NCBI GenBank assembly: GCA_034687125.1 | Contig: JAQGBZ010000573.1 | Coordinates: forward strand, 1-30,289 | Origin: Neelides folsomi | Taxonomy: Eukaryota > Arthropoda > Collembola > Neelipleona > Neelidae | Reading direction: 5' to 3' | DNA: 30,289 nucleotides | Shown here: piece by piece, positions 8,146 to 20,853 of the stretch | How positions within the stretch are numbered: the stretch's first letter is position 1 | Layout: every line of letters starts with the position of its first letter | Program-made: the position numbers and the translations under genes | The notes under the pieces: generated by a model | The model's input: only the letters and a program-made list of their open reading frames with translations | Database searches by the model: none | Told to the model about the DNA's origin: nothing

Positions 8146-8157
8146 TATTTATATAAA
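8146..8157 (-). promoter_or_regulatory. TATA box of the secreted-peptide gene
   Basis: On the minus strand, TTATATAAATA sits about 50 bp upstream of the ATG at 8097. That spacing leaves room for a transcription start and a leader of about 20 nt. A strong TATA box fits a highly inducible small-peptide gene. I looked for a kappa-B-like site (GGGRNNYYCC) in the 150 bp upstream and did not see one. Confidence 0.55.
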
Positions 8158-8160
8158 AAG

Positions 8161-9469
8161 TTTGATCCATATTTAAAATCTGTATTAATATTTACTTTCT
8201 GTTTCATTTTAAATTGAAAATATAACGATCACAATTTTCAACATGCTTTGGTGTAATTAAAATAAATGAACATTTGTAGAGAAAACAATTTAAAAATTTA
8301 TTTGTTCAAGTGAATAAGAACTGCACAAGTTTTTGAGATCACAAACCATTAAACTTTACCAAAAGTTTATGAATAATTTTTTAGCAATTACCATATAAGG
8401 AATTTTAATGCATTTTATATTTATATTTTATATATATTTATATTTATTAAATATGAATATTCAAAATAAAGAACAATTTGACAATTACATACATAATATT
8501 ACAGTACTATTTATATGTATGTTATCTAATTGGAAAAATACATAAATATTAAAAATTATGTGTAAAGTTTTTGGTGTTTTTGGTCAGTATTGGCAATTAA
8601 GAAAGTTTTCAGCATTTTGGAAAAATTTTGGTTAATTACGTCAAATTACCTATTTATATTATACGATTTATAAAAAATTATGTGCATTCTATGGATTACG
8701 TAGATTTTGCGTTTATCATAAAAAAATCTAGCCTATTTGAGCCAAATGTTAATTTTATATCTTATTTGTGGGTGCTCTACGACATTTCTCCTGCAGGTCT
8801 CCATCGGTGACACTCTCAAAGAGGCACTCTCCGGCATTTCATAAATTCCGGCAATAGTGTTATAATATTTAATAATGTTTATTTTTTTATTTACAATTGT
8901 TGTTTGACTCCTCACTTATTCATTTATGTTTCTCTTATTATAGCATTTCGAATTGATGTCACATCCTGCCTCTTAAATTTCACAAAATATTTTTAAATTA
9001 TTACGAATCAGCAAAATTTACAGTTTTGCATTTCAATACTTGTAATTAATACAATATAAATATTGCTTACTATTTGCTACCTAACTAACAAATTGGACTA
9101 ACAAATCGTTAGTAAATATAGTATTCTACTATAGGTATACGAATGCTCTGCTTTAGTTTAAATTAAAATCAACACATTTAATTTATCTATAGATATTATT
9201 TAAATGAACTGTAGAAGTTTAGTTATTAGTTATTAATATATTTATATAATATACGATCTTGTTTAGTTTAGCTTAATTTATTTTAATTATTTCCCTATTC
9301 CCTAAAACTATCATCACTCGTCAGATTCATAATCTTCACTATACATAGATTTGGTGTAATAAAGTACATCTTAAGTACTTTTTTAAGGGGTTGCATCGCA
9401 TCAGCAATGAAAACACTCAAGATGTACACAGCGGGCTGTGGCCGTTAACTCAACTTATTCCGAATTAAA
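8161..9469. other. AT-rich spacer; one exon-like island
   Basis: This is the upstream region of the secreted-peptide gene and the 3' side of the IFI44-like gene. It is mostly simple AT-rich sequence. Exceptions are a GC-richer island around 8770-8850 and a pair of complementary GTACATCTT/AAGATGTAC segments near 9364 and 9419. Confidence 0.4.
8797..8844 (+). other. orphan terminal-exon-like island
   Basis: A strong acceptor (TTTCTCCTGCAG, ending 8796) is followed by GC-richer sequence open for 15 codons to TAA (VSIGDTLKEALSGIS). Composition and splice signal look exonic. No upstream plus-strand exon that would feed it was found, and the phosphatase gene upstream ends cleanly at 6822. It could be a relic exon or an unannotated alternative 3' exon. 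Confidence 0.2.
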
Positions 9470-11005
9470 TCATAACATCTCTGATGATATTCCATTAAGA
9501 ATTAATTCTTTTAATTTAAGATTCTCTTTATTTTCTACTTTATTTTTCTCTCTTTTAGATTTACTAAATGAGGAAAGATGGGCATTAAGGCAAAACATGG
9601 CCTTATGAAAATAAGAATCTTTGTTTGATAAAATTCGAATTTCCTTCATTTCCAACTTGAGCTCTTTCCGATTCTCAAACACATCTTTAAAATAATTTGC
9701 TCCGAGTCCTCTGCCCGTAACCCCGCGACTTAAACTCGAAATTCCAATTATTGAATCAACAAGATTCGCAGGATATAGATCACCCATTGGGAGCCTCACA
9801 CTTCCCCCGCCAATATCATTCAAATTCCACCGATCCCATTTATTCTCCCCGGCAATTATAATTGGGTTCAAAATTCCCAATTCTTCTGTAACAATTTTCT
9901 TTGCGGCTGCCATGACAAGTTTTTCATCAATGGTCTCAAAATTCCTACTCATGTAATGGGAAAAAAGAAGAATGAAATTACACCATTTATCCGAAAATAA
10001 ACGTCGCTTGAGTAAAAAAAGATTTCGCATAACTCGTCGGAGTTTCAACGGCGACTTTTCAAATTCATCAAATCGCGAAACAAAAACAACAGCGTGGGGA
10101 ATTGAACTTTTAAGTTCTTCATCTCGATCAAAGAATTTTTTCAGAGTTCCCATAACTCTCGCGTCCCATTCTCTATTCAATTTCCCACCAAATCCAGGAA
10201 CATCAATTATTCGAATTTCGGAATCATTTTCTGCTAACTTTCCGCGAAGTTCAAAAATTCCAGACGTTCCAGTTGCCTTATGATATTTTGGAAATAAAGA
10301 CTTCACCTGGAATTAACATTTATATTTTTATTATAATTAAATTAAGTGAAAAAACATTCCAATAAAATAAAATTAACAAAATGGGAAGGATTTAAAAAAA
10401 GAAACTTTAAAAGAAGATTTTTAAACTTAAACCATTTTCTATAGAATGATTTTGATAAATAAGAGCCAACAATAGAGTTTCTAACAATGAGGAATTTCCC
10501 TTGTAAAAAAAAGTCTAGAATGAATGAAGGAACAATGGAATTTGGTAATCAGAGCTTTAATTCTCTAATTCGTGCCATTTAACTCATCCAATGCTTAAAC
10601 TGAATCAAAGAATATTCCTCATCCTTCGAGATAAAGAAAAGTGTTTGTCCGAATGAAGAAATTAACTCTTGGGATTCAAGCAACGATGAAGCAAAATCGA
10701 GGTCATGAGAGAAAAAAAGCCCAAGAAGATGAGTGTCATTTTTTTTAAAGAAAAGTGTAAAAAATCCTTTCGTCCTTTCCCAAAAACTCTCACGGAATCG
10801 TGAAGGATTCATTGAACAACGTGTGAATTCGATTCGTGTACAAATAAACCTATTAATTCCTTGGTGTATTTGAACATACAAATCCTTCTCGCTGGTTCAA
10901 GATGGGAAAGGGCGAAAGAAAGAAAGAAAGAAGAAGGTTCAGGTTGGGAACTCACAGAGGAAGAAATCCCACCGTCAGGCTGACCCAAGAACAAAAGGAT
11001 GCCAT
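9470..11005 (-). CDS. IFI44-like protein: TLDc-like segment plus GTPase-like segment
   Basis: Model on the minus strand: 11005-10956, 10891-10584, a small linking exon 10514-10486 (tentative) and 10306-9470; phases close, giving 407 residues. Exon 1 starts at ATG 11005 (MASFCSWVSLTVGF) and uses a consensus donor (GTGAGT) into an 80-bp-class intron with a pyrimidine-rich acceptor. Exon 2 resembles the N-terminal half of a TLDc domain (FRESFWERTKGFFTLFF, then THLLGLFFSHD and QTLFFIS). The last exon resembles a GTPase core: a switch-I-like KATGTSG, G3 as RIIDVPGFGG, a strand AVVFVSRFDEF at the G4 position, then IIAGENKW and a lysine-rich tail. TLDc followed by a P-loop GTPase is the layout of IFI44/IFI44L antiviral-type proteins. 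A good Walker A motif is not visible and G4 reads SRFD, so nucleotide binding is doubtful. Confidence 0.6.
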
Positions 11006-11197
11006 TGGACTCCGATGGGGGATGTTTAACTTCAATGGAGATCTTCGACGACGGAGGCGGAGGCGGCGCCCCAACAATGCGCCTTCTTGGTTTCCTCACA
11101 GGCGGCCTCGATGGGCCTTCAACAATGGGAAGATTCGCATACCTTCGGCCATGCAACAATAATGGAAAACAATAAATATCTTTACAATTTTTTTAAT

Positions 11198-11298
11198 TTC
11201 ATGCTGTTACCATGGCAACTTACTAATTGTGATATACTCAATGTTGTTGTTGCCATGATCAAAACAGCATGAACATGGTTTCATTATAACAGCATGAA
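11198..11298. repeat. inverted repeat with a third arm copy
   Basis: TTCATGCTGTT (11198-11208) and CATGGCAAC (11211-11219) are mirrored by GTTGCCATG (11249-11257) and AACAGCATGAA (11263-11273), making a hairpin with about 20 paired bases. A further AACAGCATGAA lies at 11288-11298. No target duplication was identified. It could be a small MITE remnant or a regulatory fold. Confidence 0.5.
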
Positions 11299-14200
11299 TA
11301 TTAAAGATACACACTGTATTTATTTATATTAATAACCCTATTCCTTTCCTCGTCAAGAACATCTTTATATAAAGTCAAAATATATGTACCTAAATATAAA
11401 AATTGTGTATAAGATAGAAGTTAATAATTATTGTATATTTGTACAATGTTAAAGATATAATTTTTAATAATATTTTTAATCCTTTTGAAAGTTTTCAATG
11501 TTCAATGATTCAATGGCAAATTAGTAATTACAGGCTCTGATTCTCAACTTAAATGAACTTAAAACGAATGCCTTAATTATAAAACTCACATTTTGCACGA
11601 ATCTTCCTCGGTATAGTAAAGTTGATATACTTTTAATATTTATATACAATATGATCACTTTCCTATAAAAACCGTTCTTTTTCTATATCGCTATATTTAA
11701 TAGACTCTGCTTCTATAAAAACCCACGTCCCTATTAACTTCGCTGTAATTCCTCCAAATTATTGACTTTACGGTAAATTGCAAAGTAAATAAGGTTTGTT
11801 ATGCAACGTTACAGTTTGAGTAATTGGGGATCCTTCCTCAACATACGCCGAGACCTTAAACGTCGCTTCCTCGACTTCGTATTTATACATGGAGGAACAT
11901 GGAGAGATAATGGAAGAGATAGGAGAAGGATAAAAAGGTAACATGAGTGATAAAAAATTGATAATGATGAAGATTTGACATTGAAACTCCTTCCACGTCT
12001 AAATGAATCAAATAATGATGAGTTTTAATACAAGTGGGTTGATTCGTCCCTTCGTGATTTCTGAATGTTTTTAATAAACAAATGTTTTCCATGCAAAATC
12101 AATTATCCTCTCAATTACACTCCATTGGACAACAAAACATTGTACAATTTGGTTAAATGCATCTCATCATTTTTTCATGGCTTTGCGTAAATTTCATTTA
12201 TTTGATTAATTTATTTCCCCTCGGGGATCTTATTCGATAATTTTGTATGTACCTAATATAAGTATCTTACAAATATTGAAAATTTTGTCATTGAATTTGA
12301 ATGTAATAAATTCTCATTGTTTCCTCATTAAGTCACTAATGTCATCATTAATAATTCCACGTTAATTAAAATTGATTAGAAACTTCAAACTTGCGTTAAT
12401 GAATTTTTTTAGAAAAATGAAGAATGAGTCAGAGATATACAGGAGCGATTAAAAATGATGAAAAAAGTTTTACATGATGAGGATTTAATAAAATTGTAAA
12501 GAATGTTTAATTAAGATATAAAGGGTTTATCATTCGATTCTATCCTCATTAAATTCCTTATCTTACACGTTCCACCGTTTAACGTCAAGCTTCTCCAAGT
12601 GTTAAAGATAAAAATTCCGAACTTCCCTCTTAACCTTCAACCTTCCCATTGGGGAATATTTTTAAATTTTACCGATGACAAATCCCAATTGCTCAATTTA
12701 TTGACATTTGTTATTAAACAACTTTAACGTTCGTTAGCGTTTGTTACTTAACATTCATTAACGCATTTAGTTAGATATAAACATATGTATTTAATCACAT
12801 AGATATTAACATAATTATTTTTAAAGCTCACTCACTTCGTGTACAACATACTTTTACTCGAAAGCCATATGTTTAATATTCCAATCAAGTGGCAATTATT
12901 TAACCATGTGAGTGAAATTTACACGATCATTTTCCATTGTCAATAAAAAGTAACTGAGCTATTGACGCTACGAATAATTCATCGAATCGTTTTTAGACGC
13001 GATGAGAATAATTAATGTTCAACAATGGGATTTAATTATGGTCCTGCAAATTATTACTTTTTGGATTAAATCCTTTCATGAATGAAAGTCCTTGGACTCT
13101 TCTGAAGAATCGCCCCATTAAAGACGTTGAGAGATTTAAATGTTCCTTTAAAAAGCTTAAGTACAATTAGGATTAAATCAAGACATCGAATCAAGACATT
13201 GGAGATGAAACAAATTGGTCTTTTCAATTATGGGCCCTCAAGGTAGAAACCGGCTGGGAATTGACATTTTCTCATTGAGGCCACCTGTCGCAGATCACAT
13301 GGGATGAATGCAAAGTCCTTATTAGAAATTCTATAAATCACACACTTGCGAATTCATATGAACAACATGTTTAAATGACAATTAAGCGATCATTCATATC
13401 AACATTTTAAAGATTCAACTTGTAAATGACTTGAAGTGACAAGTGGGAGGGAAAAGAAGGAAATGGAACACACATTCAAAATGTTTTCTTTCCATTTAAA
13501 TCCTACATTATATTCAGTTTGATTTCCTTCTGGGCGAATCTCTTCCAACAATTGGATGTTTTTTCTCAACTTTTTAAACTATTTTCTCTTCAAACCTTCA
13601 AAATGACGAACTTCTTTTACTTATTTATTGTTACTACTTGTGAACAAGTATCTCACTTTAAATGAATGTAATGTGTAGGATCTTATTGTTATAATAAACT
13701 CATTGTTGAGATATCGAAAACATGAGGTTTTTGTCCCATTATTTTACAACGGTAATTACGAGAGTCTGACAATGAGAGTGAGATGGAGATACAAAGGGAC
13801 ACTTTGAGAATTTGTGAATCACCGATGGCACTGAAAAGGTGAGAAAATCTCAAAAGTGTCATTCAATGTGAATATGAGAAAGGAAAACCACAAATGGGAA
13901 AAAATGCGACATTTTATTGAGCCATTTTACATTTAAAAATATCAAACTAACTATCTTATTTTCCGAAAATTGATGTTTAATAGATGTGAAAGTTTTAATG
14001 GTTTTTATAACTCGCCCACAATGTCCTTAAATCACCTCCTTAAAATATTTATGTTGGTACACTCTCTATTTTATGTCTTTTTATATAAATTATTGATATA
14101 TAAAAATTTGAAAGTATCATATCATTTTTATCCAATATTACTTCTATAATATTTATACAAAGAAATGTAGTAAATTTTTAAGTATATAAAAATTATTTAT

Positions 14201-17200
14201 ACAAGTGTTTTATCTTTTAATTCTAACACATTTGAGTAGTTTGCATAAAAGTTAAATTATCCTTGGTTAATTACCTCGTTAAATGTATCATTATCTATTT
14301 AATTATATCAGGGATTAAAGTCATTGAGAATTGAATTTGATTTAATAAGATAAGTGAAAATGCATTTGCAGCCACATTTGCATTTTTCTTCCTTTAAATA
14401 CACACGATCATGAAATTGTAAATACGTAAATTACTGTTATTTAATATGTCAATTCAGCATATGATATTATACGTATTTAACTTTGTGATTTTTTTTCCAT
14501 TTTACCATATACATTATATTCACTCGAAATTTAATTTCTGCCCATACATATAGAAATTATGTCTTTCGCAAGGATTCAAATGGTAAATGTGTAATTTGAG
14601 TAATTTCAATTACATTATTTTAACATGTAATTTCAATTTGCCTCCAACGTTTAAACAAGCACCGGTTACATTAATCATAATTGTTTCTCATTTCTTACCT
14701 TAAGCACTTCAAAGCTACACACTTAAATGTAATTCACTTCCCGTTATTTGAAAAATATAATAAAACAAAAGATTTGTCAATTTCCTCTTTACAAAATATC
14801 GAGACTTTAAAACGACATTAAAATTTTAATTGTTTGGATTGAGAACGCAAGTTTTAGCAATTAAAAATGATGCAAACTATGAATACTCATGACTCTGTGA
14901 CATTTGACACTCGAACGAGGAAGTTAAGAAAAAGAATGTAAAAACCATTCCGACCCTTTAATGAGATTAATGACAGACGACGGAAATGAATCTGAACATT
15001 AAATTAAATAAATGAGAAGAATGGAATCAATTGTGCGAATGTAACTGTGCTGAATATAAAAGCATTAAAATGCATTTGTTGAGCTCAAGTTTTCCTCCGA
15101 CCTCACGCGCGCTCAAGACGTGAGAAAAAAGGTGAATGAAATCCTCAGCCTTCAGTTATTGTGAAACCCGTCATTTTTCACGTGAGAGTAATTAAAAACA
15201 TTAAAAAGTATGAGATCCAAAAGTCTCGTTTTCAATCAACTTTACCTTTTACACTCAATAAAAAATCTTCTCTACAGACATTGAATGAAAAAAATACAAA
15301 ACATCATTATTGAGTAAAACTCAAAAGTAGTGAAAATCGTGAATTTTTGGATTAATTTATGCAAATTAAAATTTATGGCTTGGATTGAAATACTTACGGA
15401 ATTACGTCAAGGAAGCATATAATTTTTGTATAAGGAACTTAACAACTCGATTCGCATCGTTTGCATTTATAATGAGAAATCTAAAGCAATCCCAAGGGTT
15501 ATAAATTGAAATGTTGAATGACCACACAATGCCACATATGGCTCCTTGGCTCAAGTTATAAGGGAAAAATTATGTTCAACTCCACATACCTTTAACTGTC
15601 ACTAATCTCCCATTTTGTTCCATTAAAAAGCGATCTAATGACATTTAGAATATAAAAAGGTGTAACCTGCCAGTATCAAATCATATGAGTTTTTCTCGCC
15701 CCCGTAATTCAAATATGGTTATCAAATGAACTGTGAAAGAAAATTTCGCAATCTCCCCACGCTCGATTCCCCCATGACTTTGTACGTTTTTCATACATAT
15801 AACTTTATTAGTTCATGACTTCATGCCCATTCTGTTAGATAAGATATTACAGGTGTATTCAAAATTATAAAAACCCATCCCATCAAAAATTGAAGAAAAT
15901 TAATCGCGAAAAGCATTGAGACATTTAATGCGTCCTTTTCAACTTATTAAATTTCAAACTGTCAAAAATAACGGTAGTAGCTAAGAAACATATACACAAA
16001 GCTACCTGTATATAAAAAAGAGAATATTGTATATATATAGGAATATTCTTAGTAACCATTTACCTTAACAGCAATCATTTTAAAGTAAAAAATGGAGCTA
16101 GGGATAAAATAAAGAAGGATTTTGTATAATAAAAAATTTGGATCCTTGAAGCCTCAAGAAACTCAAGATTAAAGATTATGACGACGTGTTTGAGTGGAAG
16201 TCAAGGGGATGAAAGAAAACTTCATTGAGCTTTGCTTCAAACGCTGGCACGTTCAGTTTGCCATGATAATAATCACTTGTATGATCACCTGTGCTTTTTT
16301 ACTACACAAATGGAAAGCTTGACGTCTCTTCATAAACGAAACATAAAAGGCCGTTGGATTCCACTTAAACTTGTCATTTAACTCATTTGATTCATTTAAT
16401 GGTCCCTATTCGAATTCCTTATACCTTTTGGTATTGAATCCCTTCATATCATTCTCTTTCTATTAGTAATTTGAAGGTATGTCCGTTCTCCTTTCAAATT
16501 GTGCGAACACCAACACACGTGTTAAACCATAATAACACCTGAAATATTTCAAAGGTTTCTTTCTTGTAAGATGAATTCCCATTATTGCTCTTTTTGTAAA
16601 AGTGACGCGGAGGTTTGGAAAAGTTGAGTGTGAGTTTGTTCCTTGCTTTTCTAGTGTTACTTTTAAATCATAATGTTATTGAGATGGTTATGAAGGTCTT
16701 GTCCCTCATTATTCATTAATCTCCTCCTTCCTTGAAGTTTGACTTTCCGATGTCTAGCAGCAAATATAAGCAAATATTCTTCAACGTTGCATTGTTGATG
16801 ATCCTGAGGGCGTCAGCGAGTCGAACGATTATGATGAAAAACAATGAAAAATCTAATTCCGGATTATTACAATGCTAATTAATTTTTTAGGAAAATCAGC
16901 AACCAAATAAATTCATGATTTATTTCCCGTTTATCATATAAATAAATTTTTTTATTATTTTAATTGCTTTATATTTACATGATCAATCCAAAATAAATAT
17001 GTAAAAACCATGATTTATTAATTAAAAATTCTTAATATTTCTTATGCTATAATTTCTTATGTTAGAATTTACATAAAAATATGTAGTATATTTGTATGGT
17101 CTGTATAGTTTATATTGAATTGATAATTGAAACAAATGAGAGAGAAATTGAAGATGATATTGAAGGTAAGAATGAGAAACTTGGTGAATGGCTTTTTATT

Positions 17201-20200
17201 TCTGTCATCCGCGTAGGTGTTGTTGAGCAAAGGAGGAATCGAAGGGGAAATTCCATTCAAAAGAAGTGCAAAGGGTGAAGGAGAAACAGAAACACACACT
17301 GAGCATTTGGGTCATTTACATAAAGATTTATAGCACAGATAGTCCAATTCAGTTCAATTCCCATACCTCAAATCGCTCCTCCTTCAAATCATCAAACTCA
17401 CTCAATCCTTAACGTCAAATTACATTCTTTTCTCTATTACTCACATAAATAGTCAAACTACCTGTTATTTACTTTTACTCTTAAAATATTTCCTAGAGTA
17501 CTATACTTACACTATGCCTATGTATGTCGATCTATAATATATTTATTATATTTGTATGTAGTACCATATACAGGTATATTGACATACAGGTGTGGTAGAA
17601 GCATGGATAGCGAAAAGGGAATCTCAAATCTCAGTCAATCTGAAACTTATTTATTAATGGTGTTTAGGGTGTTTAAACATGTTGGGTTTATAATTTGTTT
17701 TAACAATTTTGATAGTATTTTTAAATGATTATTTCTGAAAAAATGTATTATTATTTTTTGTAATGAATAAATTGGGAATATGACATTGTTGAATATTTTC
17801 AACACATTTTCGTCACTTTTCCTCCATTTTCGACACTTTTTATTCCTTAAATTTTCCACCTGTTATTTGCTTTTGTTAGGAAGATCTTTGATATCTGAGA
17901 TTCATTTCATCCCCGTACAAAATGTACTTATTTGCATGGAAAAGAATTTAATGAATAGAAAGAACGTGCGTGTTTAAATTATAAATTAGGATTCAAATGA
18001 ACACCGTGATGAGTCGAAAGTGAAAAGTGTGGTGAATTGAAAACACCTCTTCGAATCCTCTGTAATTTCAATTATTAAAATTAGGAATGAAAATCAACTA
18101 TTTATACTTTATAGTTAGAAAGGTGCATGAAGATAAAATATGCCAATATGGGTTTCTTTATATGGGATAAACTTATTGCGAGTTTGGTAAAGTTATTTTG
18201 TGAACAATAATTTAAATTGCACTTTTATGTATTAAGCGACTATTGTTGACCAAATCCTCATTTGTCCTCTTCACTTAAATTCAAAGATCATATTTCATTT
18301 TTATATGTTGCTATGTTGAAATAAGGTTTGATCATTTTAAAATTCTTTCCTCAATTTGGTTGCCTAGTTAAATTTAAACATATTTTGGAACAAAGTTATA
18401 AATTCTGCTTATAACATTTTGGCAAATATGCAAATACTGCCACTGTTAATTAATGTTTGATCATAAGATAAGATGTAAACAATAATATTGACACTCTCAA
18501 TGTAAAGTTAAATATATTGCAGTATAATTAGATGTTAAATTACATGTAAATGAGACATTTAAATGGAGAATTGGGGCGAATAAAAAAGAAGGTAGGAGAT
18601 AAAATGCAATTAGAATGCAGATTGGGAATTGAGAATTGGAAATTGGAAACGAATGTGATTGGGGAATGTAAAATTAAAGTTGAATTTTTATTCCTTGGGT
18701 CTTTGGGTGATCAATGTTGATTGTTGCACTCGACGACCAACTCACCTTATTCCGAAACATCAAATCTTTTGTAAGTAAAAAGTGCACTAGAAAAGAACTG
18801 GATTTAATATGAAGATTTATGTCTCGTATAATTCAACTCCTGAAATTACTATCCAAAAAACTTACTTGATTTGGCTTTACATTTGATGGCTTTTGCAATT
18901 GCAATTTATATACATTTGGGCTTCGTTAAATTACATGGTGGCATATAAAAGAGAATAAATCGTAAGATAAAATATGTGATTTTACATTTTAAAAGCTTCT
19001 AAATTTCAAGTTTTGTAACCTCCATTAACCATTTTTCACTGAAACGTCTCATATCATTGGATTCAGAATTTTTCAATGAAAAATAATCCAATATATAATT
19101 TTCAAAAAGAGCGTATTTTTACCTAAATAAAATTCTGCGTTTATTTTTTTACATAAACATTTCTGTAACATCATTATTCAAGAGTAGGTTAAACGCGTTG
19201 TATAAATTAGAAACCCCCATGCATCATTAACCGTATTTAGCAATGGCTTAATCAATTCAATTACAGTCGAATTATTCAAACGAATTAGCAAAACATGTAA
19301 GTTTTAAAGCACATAATTGGCTCAATTAGTTAAAAACTAAAGGCTTTTTAAAGCTACTTTAACTCTTTCCCGTTACGTAAGTCAATTCAGAATATTTGAA
19401 TGAAGAATGTCGAGAAAAGAGAAACTGCGGCAATTACGGTTAAATCAAAAGACCCTTTAAAGTGAATCTAAACTGAGGAATCTTCTTCAATGGTTAAAAG
19501 AACGAAGAGTTTTAAACTTTTAAGAGACGGAAATGAATGAATTAGAAATTTCCTCAATGAGCCTTCAAAGAGATTCATTATTGGGAAAATCATTTAATTA
19601 TTTGAATCTCATCAATGGAATTTTACACCTTCAATTCCTTCGGGCAACTTCGTGAAGGAAAATCGCATTTGCTTAACGTTTAAATCTTAAACTTCCTTGG
19701 TTAATCTTCCATCTTCGATCAACGTCGGCTTATTCCCAAGATCTTTTCCCCTTTTTATCCATGTTAATTAAACCTTTAATTAACACATGCGAAATTTTAA
19801 TATGAGATTGAATACATATGACGCTTAAGAAGATTAAAGTTGTAACATGATAGATGGGATTTTCATTGTAAAAACATTCAATACAGTATACTTTGTACCA
19901 AGTATTTGTGTGGTAATACAAAGCATTGTCATTACTAAACACATATCTGGTATTTGCTCTATCAACATATATTATTTATATATTACGTTAAATTAGCATG
20001 TAGTATGTGTGTATAAAATCGCATCAGGTTAATTGCAATGATGACAACATTAAAGGGATTATAATTGTAATATAAGGATTAAAGTATCTAAGTGCAAGAG
20101 GGATGTAAAAAAGGAAGGCGATGAAACCGCCGATAAAAAGACGCTCTTTAATTAACCTCAATAATTGCGAATCATTCGAGGCGATTGGAAAACGGTGAGT

Positions 20201-20825
20201 TTCATCAATGTAAACAAAAGAAATCTACAGGAGTGAAATGTACAGACCAAGATATGCAGAATACATTTAATAGAAAGATATATTGTAGGTCTGCATAAAG
20301 TTCATATTAGCTTTTTCATTTTTCCACAGGTAGTTGTTACTTTAATCGTCAACTTCCTTTAGATGTTTATAATGACTTTTGACTATCACTTGACTCAATG
20401 GGAATTATATGTAAATAAGAGAGTCTTTTATGAAGCAAGTAAATATAAATGCATTTGAACCTTCTGTTGTCATTTCCTTACAGATGTATCTCAGTCAGTC
20501 AGTCAGAAGCACTACAACAATAATACACAGCAATATAGAGTATACAGCCTAGATAAAGTAAAAGTTAAGCTACGGTTATATGCATTTTGGTATGTTATTG
20601 TAATTAATGAATTCTCAGTATTTATTTGCATATACTTATAAAAATAATAATTAATGTTTGTTCAGTTCAGAATGAAGCTTCTTATAAATGTGAGGAAGAC
20701 GCTGATTATTAAATTCAGCCCTTTATTCCTTCCATAGACAATCATCATAATTATCAACGGAGAGAGCTGAGTTGAAGGCTGTGTAAAAATACACACATAA
20801 CCTCACTTTCTGTGACTGTTGCTTA

Positions 20826-20853
20826 CCTTTGACTGCCTTTGACTACCTTTAAT
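20826..20853. promoter_or_regulatory. tandem CCTTTGAC motifs
   Basis: CCTTTGAC occurs at 20826-20833 and 20836-20843, with CCTTTAAT following at 20846-20853, so the period is 10 bp. CCTTTGA resembles the core of TCF/Pangolin sites, and the cluster lies about 870 bp upstream of the receptor ATG. This may be coincidence in low-complexity DNA. Confidence 0.2.

Noticed and set aside
9364..9439. GTACATCTT/AAGATGTAC inverted repeat and CACAGCGGGCTGTG hairpin, considered as a MITE
   Set aside because: Arms are only 9-10 bp and no target duplication is visible, so chance is a fair explanation.
10809..11159. Minus-strand frame with a proline run (PPPPPSSK), 116 codons, looking like a proline-rich protein
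   Set aside because: It has no ATG at its start. The region also contains, in another frame, the ATG and consensus donor that join in phase to the TLDc-like exon. The proline run is a by-product of GGAGGCGGAGGCGG-type sequence.
10902..11162. Plus-strand arginine-rich frame (RRRRRRRR), 86 codons
   Set aside because: It lies antisense to the first exon and intron of the IFI44-like gene; its basic composition comes from purine-rich repeats. No splice or promoter support.
16201..16340. GC-richer patch with GCTGGCACGTTCAGTTTGCCA, considered as an exon or tRNA
   Set aside because: No B-box (GTTCRANNC) or cloverleaf arrangement, and stops in every frame at short spacing.
17069..19942. Several 60-76-codon frames on both strands (17069-17299, 17647-17859, 19730-19942)
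   Set aside because: Composition is like translated AT-rich noise; there is no leader, motif, splice linkage or GC rise.
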